Of a stretch of 64,000 nucleotides of DNA, positions 25,796-35,033 are shown in pieces. The notes below the pieces were generated by a model. The model searched no databases and was not told the DNA's origin. It saw only the letters and a list, made by a program, of their open reading frames with translations. The translations under genes and the position numbers were made by a program. Source of the DNA: DASRJW01 sp964567755 (GTDB lineage Bacteria; Krumholzibacteriota; Krumholzibacteriia; G020349025); the NCBI GenBank assembly GCA_964567755.1, contig CAZMNW010000037.1:124001-188000 (forward strand), in the 5' to 3' direction. The first letter of the stretch is position 1, and every line of letters begins with the position of its first letter.

Positions 25796-28360
25796 ATGCG
25801 GCCCGGCGAGGCTAGGGTGGTCGGACGCCGTGATGCGGGAGGAAGTTCGTTCGTGGGACGCAGCCGCTCGCGGGTCGCGGTGCGCGGCGCGACCACCGCC
25901 ACCGTGCCTCGTGCCGCGCCCCGGAGCCGCATTGCCCCCTGGCCCGCGTGGGCCCAGCACCTTGGCGCGCTCGCGCTCATCTTTCTCGTTCTCTCCATCG
26001 TTTTCTTCGAGATCGCCTGGCAGCGGCAGGTGTTCCTCGCCGCCGACTATGAGGCGCCATCGGCATTCGCTGCCGCCGGCCGGGGTGCCTTGGCGACCGG
26101 TGAATACCCGCTCTGGAATCCATATCTCTTCTTGGGAATGCCGAGCTTCTCGAGCCTGATGTTCACGCCGTGGGTCTTCCCGCCATCGGAGCTCTTGCGG
26201 GCTCTCGGGCGCTTGCCCTTCGTGCCCCCTCTCGGTTGGTTGTTGTTCTACTTCGCTGCGGCGGCATACGGCGTCTTCGTCCTGCTGCGCAGCTTGCGTT
26301 GCAGCTTCTGGCCGGCACTTCTTGCAGGTCTCGCGTTCATGCTGACGCCGCACCTGGTGTCGATGGGCGTGTTCGGTCACGGTAGCAAGCTAGCGAGCGT
26401 CGCCTTTCTGCCATGGCTTCTTTGGGCCGCCATGCGCTTGCGTCGGAGCAGTGCGCGGCTGGCTTGGATCGCAATTCTGTCGACGCTGATCGGGCTGCAG
26501 TTGCTCCGCGGCCATCCGCAGATCGCCTTCTACGGTCTGATGATGCTCGCGCTCTTCGCGGTGGTCGAGATCGTCGCGGCTGCTCGCGCGCCCGCCGAGC
26601 GTGGCGTGGCGCTGCGCTTCGGCGCCGAGATGACGGGCGCGGTCGGACTCGGGTTCGGTCTGGCGGCGGTGCTCCTGCTGCCAGTGCGCGGTTACGCCCC
26701 GGAATCGATTCGCGGTCGCACGACGAGCGGTGGCGCGAGCTATGAGTTCGCCACGGGGTGGTCGCAATCGCCCGGCGAGGTGGCGACGTTCGCGTTGCCT
26801 TCGGCGTCGGGTTTTGGCGAAGGCACCTACGTCGGCAGCATGCCATTCACCAACTTCCCGCATTACTTGGGGCAGGCCACCTTGCTGTTCGGCGCCTGCG
26901 CGTTTCTCTTCCTGCGCGGCCGATTGCTGGTGTTTCTGGCGCTGGTGTTGCTGTTCGCGCTCGCCGTGAGCTTCGGCAAGAATGCCCCGCTGCTCTACGA
27001 TTTGCTCTATCATCACTTGCCATACTTCAACAAGTTCCGCGTCCCGATCATGATTCTCGTGCTCTTCCAGCTCTGCGCCAGCATCGCCGCCGGGCTCGGC
27101 CTCGCCGCGCTCTTGGGGGAGACACCGCTCGATCTCGGCCGCAGGCGCGCGACGACGACGAGGGCAGTGCGCGCGCTGGGGATTGCGGCCGCCGTGGCGG
27201 CTATGCTGTTGCTCGTCGGCGGGCTTGCGCGCTCCGGCGCCATTGCCCAGCGCGTCGTGCGCTCGCCACGTCTGCCGGCCGAAGCGCGACCTGCGTACGC
27301 CGAATTGGCGCGTGAAATGGTGCAGCACGATGGGCTTCGCGTCGCAGTCGTCTTGCTACTACAGGCCGGAGTCGTGATCGCATGGACGCGCCGGCGTCTT
27401 CCAGCCGATGCAGCCGGCGCGCTCATGATGGCGCTTGTCGTCTTCGACCTCGCATTCGTCGATCGGCGCATGGTGCATCCCGAGCGCACGTGGGCTGGCC
27501 TCGAATCCCGCGTCGGCCCGCCCCGCACGGCCGCCTCCGAGGCGTCGTCTCTGCTGCGATTTCTGCGCGAGCATCCCGCCGACGCACCGGCGCCAACGCG
27601 CATCCTGCCGCTCGGACCCTTGTTCGGCAGCAACGAGTGGATGGCGCACGGGGTGGCGAGCGTCGGTGGTTACCACCCGGCGAAACCGACACGCATGCAA
27701 ACGTTGCTCGAAGCGGGTGACATGCTCACGAGCCGCGGCGTTCTGGATCTCCTCGCGGTGCAGTATTTGGTGGCGCCACAGGCGCTGGACGGCGGGCCGG
27801 CACCGGTCTACGCCGGAGCCGATGGCTATGTCTACACCAACCCGAGTGCGTTGCCGCGTGCCTGGGTGCTCGGACGCTGGCGGCCGAGCGAGGGCGCGAA
27901 TTGCGTGCAAGCGCTGGCCGCGCTCGACCCGCGTGCCGAAGTGTTGCTCGAAGTCGCGCCGCAGACGGCGCCGGTTGCAGAAGCGACGGGAACGGCGCGC
28001 ATCGTCCGCTTCGCCGCCAATCGCGTCGAACTCGAAGTGGAGTCGAGTGCCGCGGCCGTGCTCGTGCTCTCGGAGGCCTATCACCCGAATTGGCGCGCGC
28101 GCGTCGATGGTGTCGCGCGTCCGGTGCTGGCGGCGAACTGTCTTTTGCGTGCGGTGAGCGTGCCGGCCGGAACCGCGCACGTGGTGTTCGAGTTCGTCGA
28201 TCCGGCGTTGCGAGCCGGGCTCGCCACCACGTCCGCGACGGCGGCGATCCTTGCGGCGCTCGCCGGTCTGGCCTGGTGGCGTTGGCGGCGGGGGAGCGCA
28301 GTGCCCAGCGTGGGAAACGCGCGGCCTGCGGAGGCGACCGAGGTCGAGCCGAAGGGATGA
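25796..28360 (+). CDS. YfhO-family membrane glycosyltransferase
   Basis: 854 residues from ATG 25796. The first 50 residues are basic and Ala/Arg-rich, then about 13 transmembrane helices (LGALALIFLVLSIVFFEIAW and so on) to about residue 520, and a periplasmic C-terminal part with PTRILPLGPLFGSNEWMAHG, VASVGGYHPAKPTRMQ and a late Fn3-like stretch (LVLSEAYHPNWRARVDG). A final helix near 805-825 closes it. Known: YfhO of Bacillus and YqgP-type relatives glycosylate lipoteichoic acid; the family belongs to the GT-C class using lipid-linked sugars. YPLWNPYLFLGMPSFSSLM in the first large loop is typical. It is followed by a dolichol-phosphate-mannose-synthase-like gene that could supply its donor. 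Confidence 0.88.
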   Translation: MRPGEARVVGRRDAGGSSFVGRSRSRVAVRGATTATVPRAAPRSRIAPWPAWAQHLGALALIFLVLSIVFFEIAWQRQVFLAADYEAPSAFAAAGRGALATGEYPLWNPYLFLGMPSFSSLMFTPWVFPPSELLRALGRLPFVPPLGWLLFYFAAAAYGVFVLLRSLRCSFWPALLAGLAFMLTPHLVSMGVFGHGSKLASVAFLPWLLWAAMRLRRSSARLAWIAILSTLIGLQLLRGHPQIAFYGLMMLALFAVVEIVAAARAPAERGVALRFGAEMTGAVGLGFGLAAVLLLPVRGYAPESIRGRTTSGGASYEFATGWSQSPGEVATFALPSASGFGEGTYVGSMPFTNFPHYLGQATLLFGACAFLFLRGRLLVFLALVLLFALAVSFGKNAPLLYDLLYHHLPYFNKFRVPIMILVLFQLCASIAAGLGLAALLGETPLDLGRRRATTTRAVRALGIAAAVAAMLLLVGGLARSGAIAQRVVRSPRLPAEARPAYAELAREMVQHDGLRVAVVLLLQAGVVIAWTRRRLPADAAGALMMALVVFDLAFVDRRMVHPERTWAGLESRVGPPRTAASEASSLLRFLREHPADAPAPTRILPLGPLFGSNEWMAHGVASVGGYHPAKPTRMQTLLEAGDMLTSRGVLDLLAVQYLVAPQALDGGPAPVYAGADGYVYTNPSALPRAWVLGRWRPSEGANCVQALAALDPRAEVLLEVAPQTAPVAEATGTARIVRFAANRVELEVESSAAAVLVLSEAYHPNWRARVDGVARPVLAANCLLRAVSVPAGTAHVVFEFVDPALRAGLATTSATAAILAALAGLAWWRWRRGSAVPSVGNARPAEATEVEPKG

Positions 28361-29124
28361 TGGTGCTGCACACGACACCGACCACCGCATTGCCGCTGCC
28401 TCCCGGCGAGTCGCGCCGCGGGCTCGTCATCGTGCCGACCTACAACGAGATCGACAACATCTCCCGGCTGTTGCTGGAGATCCTCGACGTCGATCCGGGA
28501 CTGGATGTGCTGGTGGTGGACGATGGCTCGCCCGACGGCACGGCGCAGGCGGTGCGATCGTTGCCACCGTTCGCATCACGTGTGTTCCTGCTCGAGCGCG
28601 GCCGCAAAATGGGCTTGGGGTCGGCGTACATCGCCGGCTTCCAATGGGCGTTGCGCGCCGGCTACCCTCTGATCTTCGAGATGGATGCCGACTTCTCGCA
28701 CAATCCGCAGAGCCTGAGCGAATTCCTGCACGCCAGCGCCGACGCCGATCTGGTTCTCGGCTCGCGCTATCTCAACGGCATCACGGTGGTCAACTGGCCG
28801 TTGCGCCGGCTGGTGCTTTCGGTCGGCGCCAACATGTACGCGCGCATCGTCACCGGATTGCCGGTCAAGGACTGCACGGGCGGCTTCAAATGCTTCCGGC
28901 GCCAGGTGCTCGAGGCCCTGCCCCTCGAACGCATCCGCAGCGACGGCTATTCGTTCCAAATCGAGGTCAACTGGTACAGCTGGAAGCTCGGGTTTCGTCT
29001 GCACGAGATCCCGATCCTCTTCGTCGACCGACACATCGGAATTTCCAAGATGAACCGGCGCATCATTTGGGAGGCGGTGTGGCTGGTGTGGAAACTACGT
29101 TTCACCAAGGCGCGCGGCAGATGA
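28357..29124 (+). CDS. Polyprenol-phosphate mannosyltransferase-like GT2
   Basis: 255 residues from ATG 28357 (ATGATG), overlapping the YfhO stop by 4 bases. GT-A fold: GLVIVPTYNEIDNISRLLL, VVDDGSPDGTAQAV, the metal site EMDADFSHNPQSLSEFL, LVLGSRYLNGITVVNWP, and DCTGGFKCFRRQVLEALPL. HIGISKMNRRIIWEAVW is the conserved C-terminal motif of dolichol/polyprenol phosphate mannose synthases. No C-terminal membrane anchor, unlike the gene at 23034. Inferred role: transfers a hexose from a nucleotide sugar to undecaprenyl phosphate, feeding the adjacent GT-C proteins. Confidence 0.9.
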   Translation: MMVLHTTPTTALPLPPGESRRGLVIVPTYNEIDNISRLLLEILDVDPGLDVLVVDDGSPDGTAQAVRSLPPFASRVFLLERGRKMGLGSAYIAGFQWALRAGYPLIFEMDADFSHNPQSLSEFLHASADADLVLGSRYLNGITVVNWPLRRLVLSVGANMYARIVTGLPVKDCTGGFKCFRRQVLEALPLERIRSDGYSFQIEVNWYSWKLGFRLHEIPILFVDRHIGISKMNRRIIWEAVWLVWKLRFTKARGR

Positions 29125-31259
29125 GCGCCACGCGCGACGAGAGCGAGTCGGTCGCCTGTGAGCCCGCGCCGACACCGCCGCGACTCGCGGTCGTCATCGT
29201 CAGCTACAACACCCGCAAGATGATCCGCCGCTGCTTGCAGGCGCTGCAGGCCTTCGCGCCGCAGGTCGGGCACCAGATCTGCGTGGTGGACAACGCCTCG
29301 CGCGATGGCTCCGTGGCCATGCTGCAGCAGGAGTTCCCTGCAGTGCGCGTGGTCGTCAATCGCCGGAACCTCGGCTACGCCGTCGCCGTGAACCAAGGGC
29401 TCGAGGCCACGGGATTCGAGTATTCCCTCGTGCTCAACCCCGATGTCGTCGTCGGTGAAGGAGCCATCGACCGACTGGTCGAATTCATGGACGCGCATCC
29501 CGATGCAGGCGTCGCCGCCGCGAAGTTGCTCAACACCGATGGATCGCTTCAATACAGCTGCCGGTCGTTTTACACGCCGCGGACGTTGCTCTATCGGCGC
29601 ACGTTCCTCGGCAATCTGTTCCCGCGCAGCCGGGTCATCCGCCGGCATCTCATGCTCGATTACGATCACCTGGAACCGCGGGTCGTCGATTGGGTGATTG
29701 GCGCCTGCATGCTGGTGCGCCGGCGCGCGGTGGACGCCGTCGGCGGTATGGACGAGCGCTTCTTCCTCTACTTCGAAGACGTGGATTGGTGCTTCCGCAT
29801 GGGACGCCAGGGCTGGAAGGTGTATTACGTGCCGCAAGCGCAGATGGTGCACGAGCACCGGCGCGAAAGCGCCAAGCCGAAGTTGTCGCGCAGCTTTTGG
29901 GCTCATCTGGGCTCGCTGCTGCGCTACTACGAGAAGTGGAATCGCTATGCCTATGGCCTCAAGCGCTATCGCGAGGTGATCAAGACCGGCGTGTTCGTGA
30001 TCGCCGACATGCTGGCATGTAACCTGGCATTCCTCGCGGCCTATGGCCTGCGCGTTGGGCTCGCCGGCCGCTTCGCCAATCCGTTGTACACGCTGGAGAA
30101 CTACGTCAACTTCTGGGTGTTCACCAACATCGTGACCTTGCTGGCGCTGTTCTTTTCCGGACAGTACCGCATCGCGCGCGGTCGTGCCGCCGCCGACGAG
30201 CTCTTCGACCTCGGGCGCGCGCTCGCGGTCGCCGTCGTCGTCATGGCGGCGGCCACTTACATCGCGCGCGAACGGCTCATCTCGCGCGCTGTCGTGGCGT
30301 TGTTCTACGTGCTCGCCACGTGGCTGGTTTGGTCGTTCCGGCGCGTGCTGCGCGCGCTGCACCAGCGCGTGCTCGAGATGCGCTTCGACCTGCGCCGGCT
30401 TGCCATCGTCGGCACCGACGAGGAGGCGCGCGAGCTGCGGTCGCGCCTGGCGGTGCGGCCGGAGCTCGGGATCGACGTCGTCGGCTCCATCGACGCCGAG
30501 GGCAGAAGCACCCATGCCCTCGGTCCGCTGGCGGCACTGCTCGAAGTGGTGCGCGAGCACCGCATCCAGGAAGTCGTCGTCGCGCCGTCGGCGGCGCGTG
30601 TCGAAGAGGTCGGGCGCATGGTGCTGCAGCTGCGACGGCGTGCGGTGGACGTGACGGTCGTCTCGGGTTTCGCCGACATTCTGAGCCATCGAGCGCGGAT
30701 CGAGCGTCTGGCCGACGTGCCGGTGCTGCGCTTCGAGCGCGACACCTTGTACGCAGTGAATGCCGGCGCCAAGCGCGCGGTGGACATCCTGCTGGCGACG
30801 ATCTTCCTGGTGCTGGGCACGCCCGGGTGCGTGCTATACTGGCTCGTCGCGCGCGCGCGCGGGGTCGCGCTCTTCGAGCGCAGCCTGCGTCTCGGACGCG
30901 ACGCCTGCCCGTTCGAATTCCCACGGGTCACCGACACGCTCGGGCTGCCGCCCACGGATTTCGTCAACATCCCGGCGTGGCTTGGCGTGTTGCGCGGACG
31001 CTTGTCCTTGGTCGGCCCGTATCCATTGGAGCCGGAAGCCGCGGAGGCGCTCGACGAATGGCAGAGGATTCGCTTCGACGTGCGACCGGGCGTGGTGGGT
31101 TTCTGGCGCGCGTTGCGCGCGGAAGAAATCGATCTGGACGCTGTGCTGCGTCTCGATCTCCACTATGTCCAGAACTGGTCCATGGGGCTGGACTTTCGGT
31201 TGATTCTGCAGTCGCTCGGCAGCATGCTGCGGGGTCGCGCGGTGCGGCACAGCGAATGA
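29121..31259 (+). CDS. Fusion: GT2 glycosyltransferase + polyprenyl-phosphate sugar transferase
   Basis: 712 residues from ATG 29121 (ATGA overlap); the open frame upstream is shadow. Residues about 20-280 are a rhamnosyltransferase-like GT2 (LAVVIVSYNTRKMIRRCLQ, VVDNASRDGSVAML, NPDVVVGEG, MDERFFLYFEDVDWCFRMG). About 290-430 has four or five helices. About 440-545 is a nucleotide-binding domain (LAIVGTDEEARELRS). From about 551 (KRAVDILLATIFLVLG) it matches the bacterial sugar transferase family of initiating phosphoglycosyltransferases, ending GVLRGRLSLVGPYPLEPE and FDVRPGVVGFWRA. In normal members the motif LDELPQLWNVLRGD carries a catalytic Asp-Glu; here it reads FVNIPAWLGVLRG, so the pair is Val615-Asn616, and KFRSM is also absent. 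It may be inactive as an initiator or act differently. Confidence 0.87.
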   Translation: MSATRDESESVACEPAPTPPRLAVVIVSYNTRKMIRRCLQALQAFAPQVGHQICVVDNASRDGSVAMLQQEFPAVRVVVNRRNLGYAVAVNQGLEATGFEYSLVLNPDVVVGEGAIDRLVEFMDAHPDAGVAAAKLLNTDGSLQYSCRSFYTPRTLLYRRTFLGNLFPRSRVIRRHLMLDYDHLEPRVVDWVIGACMLVRRRAVDAVGGMDERFFLYFEDVDWCFRMGRQGWKVYYVPQAQMVHEHRRESAKPKLSRSFWAHLGSLLRYYEKWNRYAYGLKRYREVIKTGVFVIADMLACNLAFLAAYGLRVGLAGRFANPLYTLENYVNFWVFTNIVTLLALFFSGQYRIARGRAAADELFDLGRALAVAVVVMAAATYIARERLISRAVVALFYVLATWLVWSFRRVLRALHQRVLEMRFDLRRLAIVGTDEEARELRSRLAVRPELGIDVVGSIDAEGRSTHALGPLAALLEVVREHRIQEVVVAPSAARVEEVGRMVLQLRRRAVDVTVVSGFADILSHRARIERLADVPVLRFERDTLYAVNAGAKRAVDILLATIFLVLGTPGCVLYWLVARARGVALFERSLRLGRDACPFEFPRVTDTLGLPPTDFVNIPAWLGVLRGRLSLVGPYPLEPEAAEALDEWQRIRFDVRPGVVGFWRALRAEEIDLDAVLRLDLHYVQNWSMGLDFRLILQSLGSMLRGRAVRHSE

Positions 31260-33814
31260 ACCGCGGCCCGGCAAACGTGTGGAAGGCAGGCTCGGTGCGA
31301 GAACCCGTTGGTGGAGAGCGCAAGCGTTGGCGCGTTGCGTCTTGGGTGCTCGCGGCACTGCCCCTGTGCGTGGTGCCGGCAAGCGCCGATCTGCCGTTCG
31401 GGTGGAGCGTCGAGGTATTCGCCGGGCGCATCGTCGACATCGAGCCCGGTGGTGGCGTGCTCGCCTGCGCCAGCGACGGCGGGCTGTTGTTCTACGACCT
31501 GCAGACGCGCGCGTTCCGCCAGCTCGCGGATGCCGGGTGCATCGAAGGCCGCTGCCTGCGTTCGAACCGCTTGACCCGCGTCGCGCGCGACATGCGCGGG
31601 CGCTATTGGCTGGGGACTCGCGCCGCCGGCCTCACGCTGTTGCGGCCCGAGCCGGGTGGCTTCGGTTACGAACATTTCTTCAGCGCCAACTTCCGGCCGG
31701 GGGGCGGCCTGCTTTCCGACTCGGTGACCGCGGTCGCGCCGTGGCGCGACGAGGTGGTCTACGTCGGCTCACGCGCCGGGGTCGCGCAGATCGACTTGGC
31801 GGGAGAGGTCGGCGAGTACAACGAGGAGTCCAGTCGTCGGCGTGGTGTCGAGGGCTTCCCCAATGCCGGAGTTCTCGATGTCGCGGTGGATTCGGTTTAC
31901 GTCTGGGTGGGGCTCGAAACCGGTGTTGCGCGTTACAGGCGCTTGCCGCCGCACGACGTCCAAATCCTCTCCGACAGCCTGGCCGGCACGCGTGTGCACA
32001 GCGTGAGCCTGCAGTACGGCGACATGTGGATTGGGACCAATCGCGGCGTGCAGGTGTGGAACGAAACCGGCCGCTACTGGAAACGCGTGCGCAACGAAGC
32101 GGGAGCGTTCGAGCCGACGCCGAACTTCAATGCCTACAGTGTCGTCGTGCGCGTCCCTGATCCGCTCCACCCCGTGGTCACCGCAGGATCCGATTCCGAC
32201 GTGCGCAACTACAATGGTTTCGTGTGGACGCGCTGCAACCCACAGCCCGTGCCTCTGATCGAGTCGCGTGCGTTCCGAGCGCTGGCCGCCACCGGAGACA
32301 CGCTGTGGACATCGCAGATCAACGACTTCGGCGAGGGTGCCTTCCTCGAGATCTGGGCGTCGCGCCAGAGCTGCATCTGGACGCGTGCGCAACCGAGTGC
32401 GATCCCGCCCAGCCCAGTCCGGAGCGTCGGCGTCGATGCCAACTCCCGCGACTTGTGGATCGGAACCCAGCTCGCGGGCGTGGCGCGGCGAACCCTGAGC
32501 GGCGAGTGGTGTGCCTACAACGGCAACGACTCGACCTCGAGCGCGAACATGACCGACCCCGTGGGCCGTGTTTCGGCGTTCCTCGTCGACCGTACCAGCT
32601 CGGTGTGGTTCACGACGCTCCCGATCGTGGCACAAACGAGTGTGGACGAGTTGCGCGCGGACCCAGGCTGCAATCATCTCGACGACGGCTGGAGTCACAT
32701 CCCTGCCGGCGCCGGCGGCTTCGGTGGCCGGTATTGGGAGATCGCCGAAGACGGTGCCGGCAACCGATACTATCTCTCCGATGGCGGGGAGCCTTCTCCC
32801 GGTGGTCTCGACGTGCTCGCCGCCGATCGCAACGACACGCTCAACCTGCGCTCCAATCTGATCGGAGGCAGCAGCGTCGGTGCCATCGCTTTCGATCGGG
32901 CGACGGGCATCTGGCAATACGCGTGGCTCGGCGTCAATAACCTGGGTGAAGCGGGTCTCGTCGAGTGGCTGAACTCCGACGACTTGTTCGAGCCAGGCAC
33001 GGCGAACTTCTCGGTGCTGCCGCTCCGACTTCCCAACGGTTCGATGTACAGCGTGTCCGAGTATCGCGATATTGTCTACGACGCTGCGAATGACGATCTA
33101 TGGGTGGGCACGCTTCAAGGCCTGTTCCGCTACGACCTCACCTCGGGCGGCCGGCGGATCTTGCAGGTCATCGGCGAGAAGACCCTCGGTGCGGCCGGGT
33201 TGCTCAGCCTCGATGTCAAGGATCTGTTGCTCGATCCGTCGGGGAATCTGTGGATCGGAACCGACAAAGGGCTGAACCGGATCGACACGCGCGACAGCGT
33301 GCTGTCGGTGGATGCATTCACGACCCGCGAGACGATCGAGGAGCTCAACCAGGGTGCCGGCGGCGCCATTCTCTACCTACCGGAGCGCAGCTTGGCGCCG
33401 CTCCCCGGTCCGCGCGTCACCGCACTGGCATTCGACGCGGCGGCGTCGCTCTTGCACATCGGGACCGAGGCCGGTGTGGCGACGCTCGATGTCGCGGCTC
33501 TCGACGTCCGCTCCCTCATTCCCATCGAACGCGCGGTGGTGTACCCGAATCCCGTGCGCGCATTGAAGGGCGATGAGGCCGTGTATCTGGGCGACGTCAC
33601 TCTTCCGGCTCAGGTGCGGGTGTACAACCTCGAAGGCGAGATGGTGGCCGAGAAACTGGTCACCGCGCCCGGTGTCAAGGCATGGGATCTACGCATCATC
33701 GTCAACAGCAGCACCAGCGGTGTGTCGTTCTTCGAAGCGGCGAGCTCCGTGTATTTGATCCATGTCTCCAACGATGCGGGCACGAAGGTGACGCCGTTGG
33801 CCGTCATTCGCTGA
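31256..33814 (+). CDS. Secreted two-component-regulator-type propeller protein with C-terminal sorting tail
   Basis: 852 residues from ATG 31256, ATGA overlap with the fusion gene. The signal peptide is long (about 45 residues; RWRVASWVLAALPLCVVPASA). The body is a beta-propeller with Reg_prop-like blades: GRYWLGTRAAGLTLL, DMWIGTNRGVQVWNETG, DLWIGTQLAGVARRTL, LWVGTLQGLFRYDL, NLWIGTDKGLNRIDTRD. The last 90 residues (VVYPNPVRALKGDEAV, VRVYNLEGEMVAEK, SSVYLIHVSNDAG) form a type-IX/FlgD-like C-terminal domain. No kinase or membrane segment follows, so it is a free secreted propeller, not a hybrid sensor. It may bind surface glycan or protein; role unknown. Confidence 0.75.
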   Translation: MNRGPANVWKAGSVREPVGGERKRWRVASWVLAALPLCVVPASADLPFGWSVEVFAGRIVDIEPGGGVLACASDGGLLFYDLQTRAFRQLADAGCIEGRCLRSNRLTRVARDMRGRYWLGTRAAGLTLLRPEPGGFGYEHFFSANFRPGGGLLSDSVTAVAPWRDEVVYVGSRAGVAQIDLAGEVGEYNEESSRRRGVEGFPNAGVLDVAVDSVYVWVGLETGVARYRRLPPHDVQILSDSLAGTRVHSVSLQYGDMWIGTNRGVQVWNETGRYWKRVRNEAGAFEPTPNFNAYSVVVRVPDPLHPVVTAGSDSDVRNYNGFVWTRCNPQPVPLIESRAFRALAATGDTLWTSQINDFGEGAFLEIWASRQSCIWTRAQPSAIPPSPVRSVGVDANSRDLWIGTQLAGVARRTLSGEWCAYNGNDSTSSANMTDPVGRVSAFLVDRTSSVWFTTLPIVAQTSVDELRADPGCNHLDDGWSHIPAGAGGFGGRYWEIAEDGAGNRYYLSDGGEPSPGGLDVLAADRNDTLNLRSNLIGGSSVGAIAFDRATGIWQYAWLGVNNLGEAGLVEWLNSDDLFEPGTANFSVLPLRLPNGSMYSVSEYRDIVYDAANDDLWVGTLQGLFRYDLTSGGRRILQVIGEKTLGAAGLLSLDVKDLLLDPSGNLWIGTDKGLNRIDTRDSVLSVDAFTTRETIEELNQGAGGAILYLPERSLAPLPGPRVTALAFDAAASLLHIGTEAGVATLDVAALDVRSLIPIERAVVYPNPVRALKGDEAVYLGDVTLPAQVRVYNLEGEMVAEKLVTAPGVKAWDLRIIVNSSTSGVSFFEAASSVYLIHVSNDAGTKVTPLAVIR

Positions 33815-33836
33815 AGCGCATTCTCGCGGAGGAGCG

Positions 33837-35033
33837 ATGTCCGCAGCCTTGCCGGCGCTCGAAGGCGGGCCTCCGGTACGCAGCGGCACGCCGGTGCCCT
33901 TCTTCCATGCCGCGCTGTCCGAGGCCGACATCGCGGCCGTGACCACGGTGTTGCGCAGCGGCTGGTTGACGCTCGGCCCGGTCACTGCGGAGTTCGAGGC
34001 GGCCTGCGCAGCCTGGCTCGGGACCCCGCATGCCGTGGCGTTGAGCTCGTGCACGGCGGCGCTCTTCCTGGCTCTGCGCGCGGCGGGTGTCGGTCCCGGC
34101 GACGAGGTCGTGGTGCCGGCGCTGACGTTTCCGGCGACGGTGCACGTCATTCGCCATGTGGGAGCCGAACCGATCCTGGCCGACATCGAGCTCGAGAGCT
34201 TTGGTCTCGACCCCGGCGAGGTGGAGGCGTTGCTCGGACCGCGCACGCGCGCAATCATGCCCGTCGACTACGCCGGACACCCGTGCCGGTTGAGCGCACT
34301 GCTGGAGATTTGCCGCCGCCGCGGCATCGTCTGTATCGAGGACGCGGCGCATGCATTCGGCGCCGCACAGGACGGCAAGCGCATCGGCACCGTGAGCGAC
34401 ATCACCGCTTTCAGCTTCTACGCCACCAAGTGCATTACCACGGGTGAGGGTGGCCTGCTCGCCTGCCGCGATGCCGACTTCGCCCAGCGCGTGCGTCTGC
34501 TCGGCTATCACGGCATGCAGCGCGATGCGTGGAAGCGCTACACCGATCAAGGCAGTTGGCACTACGAGATCGAGGTTCCTGGCTATAAATGCAACATGAC
34601 GGACGTGCAAGCGGCTCTCGGGCTGTCGCAATTGCAGCGCGCCGAGGCATTGCGTGACGCGCGTGCGCGCGTGGCCACGGCCTATACCCAAGCCCTCGCC
34701 GCCGAGCGCGACCTGCGGCTGCCGGCGATTGGCGCGGGCGCGCTGCACGCCTGGCATCTCTACGTTGTCCAGTTGCAGAGCGAGGGCCTGCGTGTGGGGC
34801 GCGATCATTTCGCGCGCGCGTTGCGCGCCGAGGGCATCGTCCCCAGTGTCCATTTCATTCCCTACCACCAGCAGCCGGCGGGACGCGGCCTGGAGCTGCG
34901 CCGGCCGCTGCCGCGCACCGAGCGGTTCGCGGCGCATTGTCTGTCGCTGCCGCTCTACCCATCCATGTCCGACACGGATGTGGCGGACGTCGTGGAGGCG
35001 GTGCGCAAGCTCCTGCGCTACTATGCCCGCTGA
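33837..35033 (+). CDS. DegT/DnrJ/EryC1-family sugar aminotransferase
   Basis: 398 residues from ATG 33837 behind GGAGGAGC. PLP enzyme of fold type I: TLGPVTAEFEAACAAWLGTPHAV at the N-terminus, LSSCTAALFLALRAAGVGPGDEV, VVVPALTFPATVHVI, EDAAHAFGAAQDGK, the Schiff-base lysine K198 in SFYATKCITTGEGGLL, and KCNMTDVQAALGLSQL. Transfers an amino group to a keto sugar nucleotide, giving amino sugars for surface glycans. With the epimerase at 22075 it suggests an amino-deoxy sugar in the product. It overlaps the next gene by 11 bases. Confidence 0.92.
   Translation: MSAALPALEGGPPVRSGTPVPFFHAALSEADIAAVTTVLRSGWLTLGPVTAEFEAACAAWLGTPHAVALSSCTAALFLALRAAGVGPGDEVVVPALTFPATVHVIRHVGAEPILADIELESFGLDPGEVEALLGPRTRAIMPVDYAGHPCRLSALLEICRRRGIVCIEDAAHAFGAAQDGKRIGTVSDITAFSFYATKCITTGEGGLLACRDADFAQRVRLLGYHGMQRDAWKRYTDQGSWHYEIEVPGYKCNMTDVQAALGLSQLQRAEALRDARARVATAYTQALAAERDLRLPAIGAGALHAWHLYVVQLQSEGLRVGRDHFARALRAEGIVPSVHFIPYHQQPAGRGLELRRPLPRTERFAAHCLSLPLYPSMSDTDVADVVEAVRKLLRYYAR

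Noticed and set aside
28251..29120. Upstream extension of the GT2/sugar-transferase fusion gene
   Set aside because: Overlaps the YfhO end and the whole polyprenol-phosphate transferase in another frame; ATG 29121 with a 4-base overlap is the natural start.
30320..31255. Upstream extension of the Reg_prop protein
   Set aside because: Shadow of the fusion gene; the signal peptide begins only at 31256.
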